Source: Deltaproteobacteria bacterium
GTDB taxonomy: Bacteria > Myxococcota > Myxococcia > Myxococcales > Anaeromyxobacteraceae
Assembly: GCA_016214955.1 (NCBI GenBank)
Contig: JACRMN010000007.1
Span: 62,001-126,000, forward strand
Direction: 5' to 3'
DNA length: 64,000 bases
Part shown: positions 45,326 to 53,905 of the stretch, piece by piece
Position numbering within the stretch: position 1 is the first letter of the stretch
Layout: each line of letters opens with the position of its first letter
Notes under the pieces: generated by a model
Told to the model about the DNA's origin: nothing
What the model saw: the letters and a program-made list of their open reading frames with translations, nothing else
Databases searched by the model: none
Translations under genes and position numbers: made by a program

Positions 45326-46723
45326 TCACTTGCGCAGCGCCGAGGCCAGCTCGGCGTAGAGGTGGATGGCGCTGCGGGTGGCCTTGTCGAAGTCGGCCAG
45401 GTCCAGCGACTCGTTCTCGGAGTGGGCGTTGGCGTAGGGGTCCTCGACGCCGATCAGCAGCGCCGGCACGCCGCCCAGCGCCTCGGCGAAGGGGGCCACG
45501 AAGCCGATGGAGCCGCCGGTGCCGATGAAGAGCGGGTCCTTGCCGAAGCCGGCCTTGAGGGCCCGGCCGGCGGCCTCGAAGGCCGGGTGGCCGATGTCGG
45601 TCTTCCAGGCGGCGCCGTGGGAGTCGGCCTTGATCTTCACCTCCACGCCCCAGGGCGCGGCCTTCCGGATGGCCGCCACCAGCTTCTTCTGGGCGCGGGC
45701 CGGGTCCATCCTCGGCACCAGCCGCAGGCCCACCCGGGCCCAGGCCGTGTCGACGATGATGTTGCGCGCCTCCCGGCGGCTCGAGGCCTGGATGGCGTTC
45801 ACCGCCAGCGACGGCCGGAACCAGTTCTCCTCCCAGGGGTGGCGCTTGCCCAGGAGCTTCACCCCCTTCTTCATGCCGGCCTGGCGCATGAACTCCTTGC
45901 GGGTGACAGGCAGCTTCTGGATGCTCTTCTTCTCCTTGGCCGAGAGCGGCTGCACCTCGTCGTAGATGCCGGGGATGTTGATGGTCCCGTCGGCCCTGGT
46001 CAGCGAGGCCAGGATCCGGGAGAGGGCCATGGCGGCATCGGGCACCGGGCCACCCCACATGCCGCTGTGCAGCGAGGAGGCCAGGGCGCTCACCTCGACC
46101 TCCACCACCACCAGGCCCCGCAGGGCGATGGTCACCGAGGGCAGGCCGGTGTCGAAGTTGCCGGTGTCGGTGAGCACCATGGCGTCGGCCGAGAGCTTCT
46201 CCCGGTACTTCTGGATGAAGGCCGGCAGGTGGTCGGAGCCGATCTCCTCCTCGCCCTCGATGAGGATGCGGACGTTGAGCGGCAGCTCGCCCGCCCCGCG
46301 GAGCCAGGCGTCCACGGCGCCGGCGTGGACCACGATGCCCGCCTTGTCGTCTGCGGAGCCGCGGCCCCAGAGCCGGCCGTCGCGATGGGTCGGCTCGAAG
46401 GGCGGCGACTTCCACTTCTCCGGATCGCCGGCCGGCTGCACGTCGTGGTGGGCGTAGAGGAGCAGGGTCGGCGCCTTCGGGTCGCGGATGCGCTCGCCGT
46501 AGACGTAGGGGTGGGCCCCGTCCACGGTGAGGATCTCCACGTTCTCGAGGCCGCGCTTCTCCAGCAGCCGCTTCACCGCCTCGGCGCTGCGGCCCACCTC
46601 CTCCGCCGGGAAGCCGGCGAAGGAGACCGAGGGGATGCGCACCAGCTCCTCCAGGTCGGCCAGGTACTGGCCGGCGTTCTGCTGGTGGTGGGCGAGGGCA
46701 CTGTCGAGCTTCGGGTCGGACAT
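45326..46723 (-). CDS. M20-family metallopeptidase (dipeptidase-like)
   Basis: 465 residues. Zinc and catalytic residues of the M20 family are visible: LLYAHHDVQPAG (His, Asp), GRGSADDKAG (bridging Asp), ILIEGEEEIGS (Glu-Glu). A dimerisation insert lies in the middle and the C-terminal GTGGSIGFVAPFAEALGG carries the last segment of the active site. It likely cleaves small peptides or acyl-amino acids in the cytoplasm. Start ATG 46723 lies 45 nt after a good -10 (46775-46780, TATCAT on the minus strand). Divergent from the YcaO-TfuA pair. Confidence 0.9.
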   Translation of the reverse strand: MSDPKLDSALAHHQQNAGQYLADLEELVRIPSVSFAGFPAEEVGRSAEAVKRLLEKRGLENVEILTVDGAHPYVYGERIRDPKAPTLLLYAHHDVQPAGDPEKWKSPPFEPTHRDGRLWGRGSADDKAGIVVHAGAVDAWLRGAGELPLNVRILIEGEEEIGSDHLPAFIQKYREKLSADAMVLTDTGNFDTGLPSVTIALRGLVVVEVEVSALASSLHSGMWGGPVPDAAMALSRILASLTRADGTINIPGIYDEVQPLSAKEKKSIQKLPVTRKEFMRQAGMKKGVKLLGKRHPWEENWFRPSLAVNAIQASSRREARNIIVDTAWARVGLRLVPRMDPARAQKKLVAAIRKAAPWGVEVKIKADSHGAAWKTDIGHPAFEAAGRALKAGFGKDPLFIGTGGSIGFVAPFAEALGGVPALLIGVEDPYANAHSENESLDLADFDKATRSAIHLYAELASALRK

Positions 46724-46774
46724 GGGTGGGTCCCCGGGGGAGGTGCCGGCGGTGGCCGCCGTGGCAAGGCACCG

Positions 46775-46780
46775 ATGATA
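46775..46780 (-). promoter_or_regulatory. -10 box of the M20 peptidase gene
   Basis: TATCAT on the minus strand (five of six matches). Predicted start near 46768 and a leader of about 45 nt. The 67-bp divergent spacer serves both this gene and the YcaO gene. Confidence 0.45.
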
Positions 46781-46790
46781 TGTAGCTTCG

Positions 46791-47885
46791 GTGCGCGGAT
46801 CCACGAACGCCTCGCTCCCGGTGGCGCTTTCCGGGCTGGCCCGCGCCATCGGGGTGACGCGCGTGGCCCGGGTGACGGGCCTCGACCGCGCCGGCGTGGA
46901 GGTGGCCTGCGCCGTGCGGCCGCGCGGCCACGTGCTCCAGGTCTCCAACGGCAAGGGGCTCACCTTCGCCGAGGCGGCGCGCGGGGCCCTCCTGGAGGCG
47001 GCGGAGCTTCACGCCTCCGAGGCAGTTCCGCCCGGAGCGGGGCCGCTCCTGCTGGTGGCGGCACAGGACCTCCTCGGCGGCGAGCCGACCCTGGTGCCCG
47101 CGCGCGCCGTCTACTGCCCGCCGCCCGGCGCCCGCCCGCTGGCCGGCCCCGAGGCCCGCTGGACGAGCAACGGCATGGGCGCCCATCCCTCGCGCGCCGC
47201 CGCGCTCCTGCACGCGCTCCTCGAGGCGGCGGAGCGGGACCAGGTGGCGCGCGCCCTCCCCCGCTTCTGGACGCGGGCTGCGGTGGAGCGGCGGCTCCTG
47301 CACCGCGCCTCCCTCGCCCGCAGCGCCCCTGTCGCGGCCCGCCTCGCCGCCAGGATCGAGGCGCGCGGCTTCGAGGTGTTCCTGTTCGACCTGGTCCCGG
47401 GGCCGGGGTCCGGGTCGGGGTCCGGGCCGAGGCCGAGGCCGGCGTCGATCTCCAGCGACCGCTGGTCCCTCGGCCTCCCCGTCGCCGGCGCCCTCCTCTT
47501 CGACACCCATCTCGGCCCGCAGCCCGTCACCGCCGGCTACGCCTGCGCCCTCTCCCGCGACCGCGCCCTCACCGCCGCGCTGCTGGAGGCGGCCCAGTCG
47601 CGCCTCACCGACATCCACGGCGCCCGCGAGGACGTCGCGCCCATGGACCCGGAGGCGGCGGCCCTGCTCCACGCCTTCTGCCGGGAGGCGCGCGGCGCGC
47701 GGCCCGCCTCGCGGCTGCCGCACCACCCCGTGCGCGGCGCACGGGCCGACCTCGGCCGCGTGCTCCGCCTGCTGCGCGCCGCCGGGATCGCGCAGGTGCC
47801 CTGGGTGGACCTCTCGCCGCCGGGGCTCGGCGTCTGCGTGGTCCGGGTGCTCGTCCCCGGCCTCCGGCTCACGGAGCTGCTGTGA
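46791..47885 (+). CDS. YcaO-domain protein (predicted TfuA-dependent peptide backbone modifier)
   Basis: 364 residues from GTG 46791. The three YcaO nucleotide/Mg motifs are present: E69xxE72 (GALLEAAELHASE), E145xxE148-R149 (HALLEAAERDQ), and E266xxQ269-x-R271 (ALLEAAQSRLTDIHG). YcaO enzymes phosphorylate peptide amide oxygens; those paired with TfuA make thioamides. The C-terminus (LVPGLRLTELL) lacks the Pro-rich end of azoline-forming members, which fits the TfuA-dependent class. Residues 203-217 (PGPGSGSGSGPRPRP) come from a hexamer repeat in a loop. tfuA starts inside its stop codon (GTGA). No precursor-peptide gene is seen nearby. There is no Shine-Dalgarno; TATGTA lies six bases before GTG. 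Confidence 0.87.
   Translation: MRGSTNASLPVALSGLARAIGVTRVARVTGLDRAGVEVACAVRPRGHVLQVSNGKGLTFAEAARGALLEAAELHASEAVPPGAGPLLLVAAQDLLGGEPTLVPARAVYCPPPGARPLAGPEARWTSNGMGAHPSRAAALLHALLEAAERDQVARALPRFWTRAAVERRLLHRASLARSAPVAARLAARIEARGFEVFLFDLVPGPGSGSGSGPRPRPASISSDRWSLGLPVAGALLFDTHLGPQPVTAGYACALSRDRALTAALLEAAQSRLTDIHGAREDVAPMDPEAAALLHAFCREARGARPASRLPHHPVRGARADLGRVLRLLRAAGIAQVPWVDLSPPGLGVCVVRVLVPGLRLTELL
47395..47442. repeat. GC-rich hexamer repeat inside the YcaO gene
   Basis: Roughly eight copies of a variable unit (GGGTCC, GGGTCG, GGGCCG, AGGCCG) run in frame and encode alternating Gly/Pro/Ser/Arg. The run interrupts the YcaO fold at a loop after FLFDLV and keeps the frame. Unit length matches the tract at 5267-5367. 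Confidence 0.7.
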
Positions 47886-48571
47886 GGCCCTCCGACCTCG
47901 TCGTCTTCCTCGGCCCGTCGCTCCCCGCCGCGGCGGCCCGCCGGCTCGCCCCCTGCACCGTGCTCCCGCCGGCGCGCCAGGGCGACGTCTGGCGAGCGCT
48001 GGCCCGGCGCCCGCGGCCCCGGGCCATCGCGCTCGTGGACGGCCTCTTCGAGCAGGTGCCGTCGGTGTGGCACCGCGAGCTGCTCGGCGCCCTCGACGCC
48101 GGCGTGGCCGTGTTCGGCGGCGGCAGCATGGGCGCCATCCGCGCCGCGGAGCTCGCCCCCTACGGCATGGTGGGGGTGGGCACCATCGCCCGCTGGTATC
48201 GCGAGGGGCTCGACGACGACGCCGCAGTGGCGCTGCTCCACGCAGGTGCGGAGCACGGCTTCCGCCCCTTCACCGTCCCGCTCGTCAACGCCTGGCACGC
48301 TGCCGACAGGGCCCGGGCCCGCGGCGTCGTCACCCGTAGTGAAAGCGACTCGATCCGCGCAGCCGCCGGCGGTCTGCCCTACCCCGACCGCACCTGGCCC
48401 GCCATCCTCCGGGCGGCGGGCCGCTCCCTCGGCCCGGCGGGGCGCGAGCGCTGGGCCGCCTTCGCCGCCCGCGGCCTCCCCGACCTCAAGGCCGCCGACG
48501 CGCGGGCCACGATCCGGGCCGCGGCCCGCTGGCTGCAGCGCCGAGGTGGCGCGCGACCGGGGCGCCGTTAG
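47882..48571 (+). CDS. TfuA-like protein, predicted YcaO partner
   Basis: 229 residues from GTG 47882. The TfuA domain is visible: VVFLGPSLPAAAARRL at the start, IALVDGLFEQVPSVWHRELLGALDAGVAVFGGGSMGAIRAAEL with the diagnostic SMGA-RAAE segment, and GMVGVGTIARWYREG. TfuA acts with YcaO, probably delivering sulfide or recruiting a sulfurtransferase for thioamide formation. Translational coupling (GTGA) to the YcaO gene supports a complex. The name comes from a trifolitoxin-cluster gene. A LuxR-type regulator begins 9 bp downstream. Target peptide or protein is unknown. Confidence 0.87.
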   Translation: MRPSDLVVFLGPSLPAAAARRLAPCTVLPPARQGDVWRALARRPRPRAIALVDGLFEQVPSVWHRELLGALDAGVAVFGGGSMGAIRAAELAPYGMVGVGTIARWYREGLDDDAAVALLHAGAEHGFRPFTVPLVNAWHAADRARARGVVTRSESDSIRAAAGGLPYPDRTWPAILRAAGRSLGPAGRERWAAFAARGLPDLKAADARATIRAAARWLQRRGGARPGRR

Positions 48572-48580
48572 ACAACCCGG

Positions 48581-49183
48581 GTGGAACCCCTCCGCATCGG
48601 CGTGGTGGGCGAGGACGCGCTCGCTCGCGGCGGCCTGGCCGCCCGCCTCGCCGCGACCGGCCACGCGCTCGCCGCCGAGCTGTCACCGGCCGAGGCCGAC
48701 GGACCGGCCCTGTCGGGCGCCGACGCCGTGGCCTGGGACCTGGGGAGCGACCCCGCGCCCGGGGAGCTGACGGCCCTGGCCGAGTCGCTGCCGGTGCTGG
48801 CGCTGGTGGCCCGCGGCCAGCAGGCCGGCGGCGCCCTGGCAGCGGGCGCTCGCGGCGCGCTCCACCGGGAGGCCCCGCCCCGGCTGCTGGGCGCGGCCCT
48901 GGCCGCCGCGGCCCACGGCCTGCTGGTGCTCGACCCGGGGCTGGGCGCTCGCCTGCTGCGGACGGAGCCGGGCGCCGAGGCGGTGGAGCCGCTCACCCCG
49001 CGCGAGCGGGAGGTGCTGGCGCTCCTCGGCGACGGCCTCTCCAACAAGGAGATCGCCGCGCGCCTGGCGGTGGCCGAGCGCACTGCCAAGTTCCACGTGG
49101 AGTCGATCCTGGCGAAGCTCGGCGCCGCCAACCGCGCCGAGGCGGTGATGCGGGCGGCGCGCAGCGGGCTGCTCTCGGTGTGA
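48581..49183 (+). CDS. LuxR/NarL-type response regulator with atypical receiver
   Basis: 200 residues from GTG 48581. The C-terminal HTH is canonical ([52 protein letters not shown]). The receiver is divergent: the acidic pair is V-G-E-D near residue 10, a single Asp remains in [12 protein letters not shown], and the usual K in the LKD motif is replaced ([10 protein letters not shown]). Phosphorylation is therefore uncertain. It lies 9 bp after the TfuA gene and may control or be cotranscribed with the YcaO-TfuA pair. Confidence 0.85.
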   Translation: MEPLRIGVVGEDALARGGLAARLAATGHALAAELSPAEADGPALSGADAVAWDLGSDPAPGELTALAESLPVLALVARGQQAGGALAAGARGALHREAPPRLLGAALAAAAHGLLVLDPGLGARLLRTEPGAEAVEPLTPREREVLALLGDGLSNKEIAARLAVAERTAKFHVESILAKLGAANRAEAVMRAARSGLLSV

Positions 49184-49191
49184 GCCGGGGC

Positions 49192-51411
49192 CTACGGCCC
49201 CACCGTCAGCGTCATCGCCGCGGAGGTGCCGCCGCCCGGTGCCGGGCTGGTCGCGGTCACCTCCAGGCTGGCGGCCGAGGTCATGGCGCTCCGCGGCACG
49301 TGGACCTCGAGCCGGGTGGCGTCCAGGCGGCGGGTGAAGCGCTCGACGCCGCCCACGCGCACCACCGTCCCCGGCACGTAGCCGGTCCCCTCCACCCTCA
49401 GCCGCAGGTTGCCGGCGCCCGCGGGCACCGTGGCCGGGGAGAGGGAGGTGAGGGTCGGCGCCGGGTTGGCGCTGGCCGCGGCGGGGAGCACCGCCGCGCC
49501 GCGCAGCAGCACCAGGCGCGTGGAGGTGAGGAGAGCCAGGCCATCCGGGCCGAAGCGGACCAGGCGCAGCGCGGGACCGGCCACGTACGGCAGCGCCGTG
49601 GGCGTTCCGGGGACGTAGCGCGCGAGGTCGAAGGGGTGGAGCCCGAGCCACCCCGCGTAGTCCTGCGCGTAGGCGAAGAAGGCGGTGCCGAGCGAGGAGT
49701 CGGGGACCATCGCCGCGGAGTAGGCGGAGTAGCCGACGGCGTAGGTGCCGTCGAGGCCGCCGGTGGCCGGGTCCACTGCACGCCCGTCGGCGGCGTAGAG
49801 GAGCCCGGTGCCGGCATCGAACTGGAGCTGGGCGCCGGTGGCGAAGGCGGAGCGGTAGAGCGTGGCGGTGCCCAGCCCCGAGGCGCTGACCGGGTAGGCG
49901 CTGAGGTCGCCGGAGTAGGGGCCCGCAGCGTAGAGGGTGCCGGCGTCGGCGCCCCAGCAGAGCGCGGCCGAGCCCGCGGCCCGCCCGGCGCGGGCGGTGG
50001 CGCCGTCGAAGACGGCGGTCGCCGTGGCATAGCCGGCCGTGAGAGCGACGGCCACGGTGTCCGGCGCGCCCGGCGCCGCGCTCAGCCCGGTCGCCAGGTA
50101 GGGCCCTGCGGAGGCGTCCCGCCCCAGCGGGATGGAGAGGTCCGCCACCAGCCCGGGCAGCGTGAAGCGGGTGACGTCGGAGGAGCCGCCGTGGCCGACG
50201 TAGAGGAACTGGCCGTCGTCGGAGAGCGCCAGCGGGCCCGGCTCGCTGCCGCCGTCCACCGAGCCCAGGAGCTCCCCGGTGACGGGATCGAGGACGGCGA
50301 TGGCGTTGGGGGCGGTGGGCGCCGTGCTGGCGAGGGCCAGGTAGAGCTTCTGCTCGTATGGGTCGAACACCATGTCCCGGGCGCCCGGCAGGGCGAGCAC
50401 CGTGGCCCCGGGGATGCTGGGGACCTTCACCGTGAAGGTCAGCGCGGCCGACTGACCCCCGCCTGGCGACGGGGTGATCACCGTCACCGGGTAGGTCCCG
50501 GGCGCCTGGAGGTAGTAGGCGGTGATGGTCGCCCGCAGCTCGGTGCTCGACACGAAGGTGGTCTGGAAGTAGCTGGTGTAGGTACCGCCGAAGGTCACCG
50601 TGGACGACGGGTGGAAGTCGCTCCCGGTCACCGTCAGGGTGAGGTCGCCGGAGCCGGCGTCGACCGACGCCGGCGAGAGGCCGGTGAGCACCGGGGCGGG
50701 GCGGGGCATCGCCGGCGTGACGGTGAAGGCGAGCGTGTTGGAGGTGCCGCCGGAGTAGGAGTAGACGCCCACCTGCGCGGTGCCGGTGGCGCCGAGCTGG
50801 TACGGCGAGAGCACGGCCTGCAGCGTGGTGGAGTCCACGAAGGTGGTGCTGACCCAGCTGCCGTTCCAGGTGACGTAGCTGGCGGCGTCGAAGCCGCTGC
50901 CGGTGACCGTCAGCGTCAAGGAGTTCGTCCCGGCCTCGGCGCTCGACGGCGAGAGGCTGGTCACCACCGGTGCGGGGGGCGGCTCGGTGACGGCGACCGT
51001 CGCCTCCACGGCGTTGGACTGGGCCCCGGTGGAGTCGCGCACCCGGAGGGTCAGGACGTAGGTGCCGAGGGCGGTGGTGGGCACGGGCGCCGTGCCGCCG
51101 AGGGTCCCGGAGGTGAGCCCGGCCGGGTTCTCGAGCGGCACGTCGACCGAGTCGAGCTGGGTGCCGGCGGGATCGCGCAGGGTCATCGCCAGCGCGGTGA
51201 TGTCGGCGCCGGCGTCGGCCACGTCCACCGAGAAGGCCACGAAGACGGACCCGCCGCCCGAGTTCTGGGGCGCCGACGCCGGGGACCAGGTGAGGCCGGA
51301 CAGCACCGGGACGTGCGGCGCGGATTCTTTCTTGCAGGCCGGGACCAGGGCCGCGAGCAGCAGCAGCGCCCATGCGCGCCGCGCGATGGAGGTGAGGGGC
51401 CGGTCGAGCAT
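49192..51411 (-). CDS. TIG/IPT-repeat lipoprotein with beta-propeller-like centre
   Basis: 739 residues. Signal peptide and lipobox at the start (AWALLLLAALVPACKK). After a cohesin-like segment come two IPT/TIG repeats (APVVTSLSPSSAEAGTNSLTLTVTGSGFDAAS; APVLTGLSPASVDAGSGDLTLTVTGSDFHPSS), a region of YVTN/NHL-like beta-propeller blades (AIAVLDPVTGELLGSVDGG, GPLALSDDGQFLYVGHGGSSDVTRF), and a final TIG repeat (PTLTSLSPATVPAGAGNLRLRVEGTGY). Likely surface or periplasmic and ligand- or matrix-binding. Start ATG 51411 has a GGAGG site; an upstream ATG at 51474 would put the signal peptide out of place. Confidence 0.85.
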   Translation of the reverse strand: MLDRPLTSIARRAWALLLLAALVPACKKESAPHVPVLSGLTWSPASAPQNSGGGSVFVAFSVDVADAGADITALAMTLRDPAGTQLDSVDVPLENPAGLTSGTLGGTAPVPTTALGTYVLTLRVRDSTGAQSNAVEATVAVTEPPPAPVVTSLSPSSAEAGTNSLTLTVTGSGFDAASYVTWNGSWVSTTFVDSTTLQAVLSPYQLGATGTAQVGVYSYSGGTSNTLAFTVTPAMPRPAPVLTGLSPASVDAGSGDLTLTVTGSDFHPSSTVTFGGTYTSYFQTTFVSSTELRATITAYYLQAPGTYPVTVITPSPGGGQSAALTFTVKVPSIPGATVLALPGARDMVFDPYEQKLYLALASTAPTAPNAIAVLDPVTGELLGSVDGGSEPGPLALSDDGQFLYVGHGGSSDVTRFTLPGLVADLSIPLGRDASAGPYLATGLSAAPGAPDTVAVALTAGYATATAVFDGATARAGRAAGSAALCWGADAGTLYAAGPYSGDLSAYPVSASGLGTATLYRSAFATGAQLQFDAGTGLLYAADGRAVDPATGGLDGTYAVGYSAYSAAMVPDSSLGTAFFAYAQDYAGWLGLHPFDLARYVPGTPTALPYVAGPALRLVRFGPDGLALLTSTRLVLLRGAAVLPAAASANPAPTLTSLSPATVPAGAGNLRLRVEGTGYVPGTVVRVGGVERFTRRLDATRLEVHVPRSAMTSAASLEVTATSPAPGGGTSAAMTLTVGP

Positions 51412-51652
51412 GTTCGTCTTCCTCCGCGCGAGGCAGGGGCGAGGGGTGTGGGTGCCGGGTTCGACCCGGAGCATACCTCACTCTCCGTGCTCGTCCGGGC
51501 CACGGATCGAGTCCCTCCACGGCGGGTTGACAGGGAGTCCCGGGCCGGTCGGGGCCCGTCCGTCCGGCCAGGTCCCCTCCCCGTCCGCCCGGACGATGTG
51601 GCGCCGCGGGGCGGCCGCTAGCCTTCCTGCGTACCGGAAAGGCGAGGCGCGG

Positions 51653-52561
51653 ATGTCGATCGAGAGGCTGGTGGAGCTGTCGGAGGGGATGGCGGCGGCG
51701 GCGGCGCGGGCGGCCCCCTGGGTGGTGCGGGTGGAGGGCCGGCGCCGCGGGCCGGCGTCGGGCGCCGTCTGGTCGGCCGACGGCCTCATCGTGGCAGCGG
51801 CCCACGCGCTGGAGCGCGAGGAGGAGCTGGCGGTGGGGCTGGAGGGCGGCGAGACGGTCCCCGCAGAGCTGGTGGGGCGCGACCCCGGCATCGACGTGGC
51901 CGTGCTCCGGGTGGCACGCGGCGGCCTGGCGCCAGCCGAGTGGAGCGAGGCGGCACCGCGGCCCGGCCAGCTGCTCCTCGGCCTCTCGCGGCCTGGGCGC
52001 GGCCTGCGCGTCGCCCTGGGCGTCGTGGCCCGGGTGGGCCCGGAGTGGCGGACGCCGGCCGGCGGCCGGCTGGAGCGCTACCTGGAGGCCGACCTGCCCC
52101 TCCGGCCCGGCCTCTCCGGCGGGCTGCTCCTCGACGCCGGCGGCAGGGCGCTGGGCCTCTCGGCAGGCGGCCTGGCGCGCGGCGCCGCGCTGGGGATCCC
52201 TCCGGAGGCGCTGCGCCGCGCGGTGAAGGCCATCCTGGCCCACGGCGGCGTGCGCCGCGGCTTCCTCGGCATCTCCACGCTGCCCGTGCGGCTGCCCGGG
52301 GGCACCGCCCGCGAGCAGGGCCAGGAGGCCGGCCTGCTGGTCACCGGGGTGGAGCCGGGCAGCCCGGCCGAGCGGGCCGGGCTCCTGCTCGGCGACACCG
52401 TGCTGCGCGCGGCGGGCCAGGCGGTGGCCCACCCCTCGGAGCTCCTGCCCTTCCTGGAGGAGGAGCGCATCGGCGAGCCGCTGGCGCTCCGGACGCTCCG
52501 CGCCGGCGCGCTCCGCGAGGTGCCGGTGACGGTGGGGGCGCGCCCCGGGAGGCGGCCGTGA
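51653..52561 (+). CDS. HtrA/DegP-like S1C protease with PDZ, first of pair
   Basis: 302 residues. The trypsin-like core shows His (IVAAAHALE), Asp (GIDVAVLRV) and Ser in a non-standard GLSGGLLLD instead of GNSGGPL. A PDZ domain follows (GFLGISTLPVRL, AGLLVTGVEPGSPAERAGLLLGDTVLRAAGQAV). No signal peptide is visible, so it may work in the cytoplasm or be exported another way. The altered Ser motif may weaken activity. Its stop overlaps the GTG of a second, canonical HtrA-like gene. Confidence 0.85.
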   Translation: MSIERLVELSEGMAAAAARAAPWVVRVEGRRRGPASGAVWSADGLIVAAAHALEREEELAVGLEGGETVPAELVGRDPGIDVAVLRVARGGLAPAEWSEAAPRPGQLLLGLSRPGRGLRVALGVVARVGPEWRTPAGGRLERYLEADLPLRPGLSGGLLLDAGGRALGLSAGGLARGAALGIPPEALRRAVKAILAHGGVRRGFLGISTLPVRLPGGTAREQGQEAGLLVTGVEPGSPAERAGLLLGDTVLRAAGQAVAHPSELLPFLEEERIGEPLALRTLRAGALREVPVTVGARPGRRP

Positions 52562-53457
52562 GCGCCCTGGCCGACCTGTCGCGCGACCTCTCCCGGCTCG
52601 TGGCCGGCGCCGCGCCCAGCGTGGTGGGCGTGGAGCTGGCGCGGGGCCAGGGCTCGGGCCTGGCGCTGGCGCCCGACGGCTACGTGCTCACCAACGCCCA
52701 CGTGGCCCGGGCCCGCGGGCCGGTGCGGCTGCGGCTCGCCGGCGGCGAGGTGGTGGAGGCCGAGCGGGTGGGGGCGGACGCCCGCACCGACCTGGCCGTG
52801 CTGCGGGCGCGCCGCGGAGATCTGCCTCCGCTTCCGCTCGACGAGGCTCGCCAGCTGGCGGTGGGCGAGATCGTGGTGGCCATCGGCAACCCGCTGGGCT
52901 TCGAGCGCTCGGTGTCGCTGGGCCTGGTCTCGGCGCTGCACCGCAACCTGCCCACCCGCGACGGGCTCATCGACGGCCTCATCCAGACCGACGCCGCCGT
53001 GAACCCGGGCAACTCCGGCGGGCCCCTGCTCGACGCCGAGGGGCGGGTGGTGGGCGTCACCACCGCCATGCTGCCCTGGGCCCACGGCATGGCCTTCGCC
53101 ATCCCGGCGCGCACCGCCGGCTGGGTGGCGGCGGTGCTGATGCGCGACGGCGAGGTGCACCGCCCCTTCCTCGGCATCCAGGTGCGCGCCGAGGAGCTTC
53201 CGCCCGAGGTGGCGCGGCGGGCGCGGCAGCCGCGCGGGCTGCGGGTGGTGGGGGTGGAGGCCGGGAGCGCGGCCGCGGCGGCGGGCCTGGCGGCGGGCGA
53301 CCTGCTCCTGCGAGCCGAGGGGGCGGCCGTGGCCGCCCTCGACGACCTCTCGCGGGCGCTGGTGCTCACCCCGCGCGAGGTGGCCCTGGGCGTGTGGCGC
53401 GGCGGGGCGCTGCGCACGGTGGCGGTGCGGCCCGGGCCGGAGCGGAGGGCCGCCTGA
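52558..53457 (+). CDS. HtrA/DegP-like S1C protease with PDZ, second of pair
   Basis: 299 residues from GTG 52558, overlapping the previous stop (GTGA). The protease core has a canonical triad: YVLTNAHVARA (His), ARTDLAVLR (Asp), AVNPGNSGGPLLDAEG (Ser). The PDZ domain is RPFLGIQVRAEELPPEVARRA, GLRVVGVEAGSAAAAAGLAAGDLLLRAEG. Again there is no signal peptide. The two genes arose by duplication and form one unit, so a hetero-oligomer is possible. The stop is 2 bp from a convergent gene. Confidence 0.9.
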   Translation: MSALADLSRDLSRLVAGAAPSVVGVELARGQGSGLALAPDGYVLTNAHVARARGPVRLRLAGGEVVEAERVGADARTDLAVLRARRGDLPPLPLDEARQLAVGEIVVAIGNPLGFERSVSLGLVSALHRNLPTRDGLIDGLIQTDAAVNPGNSGGPLLDAEGRVVGVTTAMLPWAHGMAFAIPARTAGWVAAVLMRDGEVHRPFLGIQVRAEELPPEVARRARQPRGLRVVGVEAGSAAAAAGLAAGDLLLRAEGAAVAALDDLSRALVLTPREVALGVWRGGALRTVAVRPGPERRAA

Positions 53458-53459
53458 GG

Positions 53460-53741
53460 CTAGAGCGCGTACACCACGCGTGAATCGGAGCGCAGGGCCG
53501 CGTAGACCGCGAGCCGCTGCGACTCCGACTGCAGCACCACCACCACGGTGACCGAGTGGTACTTGCCCTGGCCGCTCTCCCGCACCGTCACCGGCTCCAC
53601 CGCCTCCGCGCCGGCGGCCCGCTCCACGAGGCGCAGCGCGTGGGCGGCGAAGTCCCCGGCGGCGAGGCCGATGACCTTGAGGGGGTAGGCCTGGGGGTAG
53701 ACGAAGGGCCCGCCCTGCGGCGGGCCAGCGGTGCCGGACAT
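53460..53741 (-). CDS. DUF493 (YbeD-like) protein
   Basis: 93 residues with the ACT-like DUF493 fold: YPLKVIGLAAGDFAAHALRLVERAAGA, VTVRESGQGKYHSVTVVVVLQSESQRLAVYAALRSDSRVVYAL. The family is small and soluble, with unknown function; it has been linked to lipoate metabolism by location in enterobacteria. TATCCT lies six bases before the ATG and there is no Shine-Dalgarno, so the mRNA may be leaderless. Confidence 0.87.
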   Translation of the reverse strand: MSGTAGPPQGGPFVYPQAYPLKVIGLAAGDFAAHALRLVERAAGAEAVEPVTVRESGQGKYHSVTVVVVLQSESQRLAVYAALRSDSRVVYAL

Positions 53742-53747
53742 GCCCGG

Positions 53748-53753
53748 AGGATA
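53748..53753 (-). promoter_or_regulatory. -10-like box six bases before the DUF493 ATG
   Basis: TATCCT on the minus strand (four of six matches), six bases, then ATG. Same geometry as ku and lemA. Candidate leaderless promoter. Confidence 0.4.
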
Positions 53754-53905
53754 ACCGGCCCTCGCCGCCCGGCGCGAGGCGGCGGGCACGGTGGCGGCGC
53801 CGGACCTGCCCGGAGCCGTGGGATGGCCCCCCCCTTGCTCCCCCTCTCCCCGTGAGCACCGGAGGGACAGGGAGGGGCGGCCCCAGGCCCGGCGAACCCC
53901 GCGAG

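Noticed and set aside
46724-46790. Possible RiPP precursor peptide beside ycaO
   Set aside because: The spacer is only 67 bp with no start codon followed by a leader-core-like frame. No small ORF near tfuA or the LuxR gene looks like a precursor either.
46779-46793. TATGTA as -10 of a leaderless ycaO mRNA
   Set aside because: The geometry matches other cases, but only three of six bases fit and the last T is missing. Not annotated as a promoter.
51527-51532. Perfect TTGACA -35 upstream of the first HtrA-like gene
   Set aside because: No -10-like sequence lies at 15-19 bp downstream (region is CGGGGC-rich), so it was not called as a promoter.
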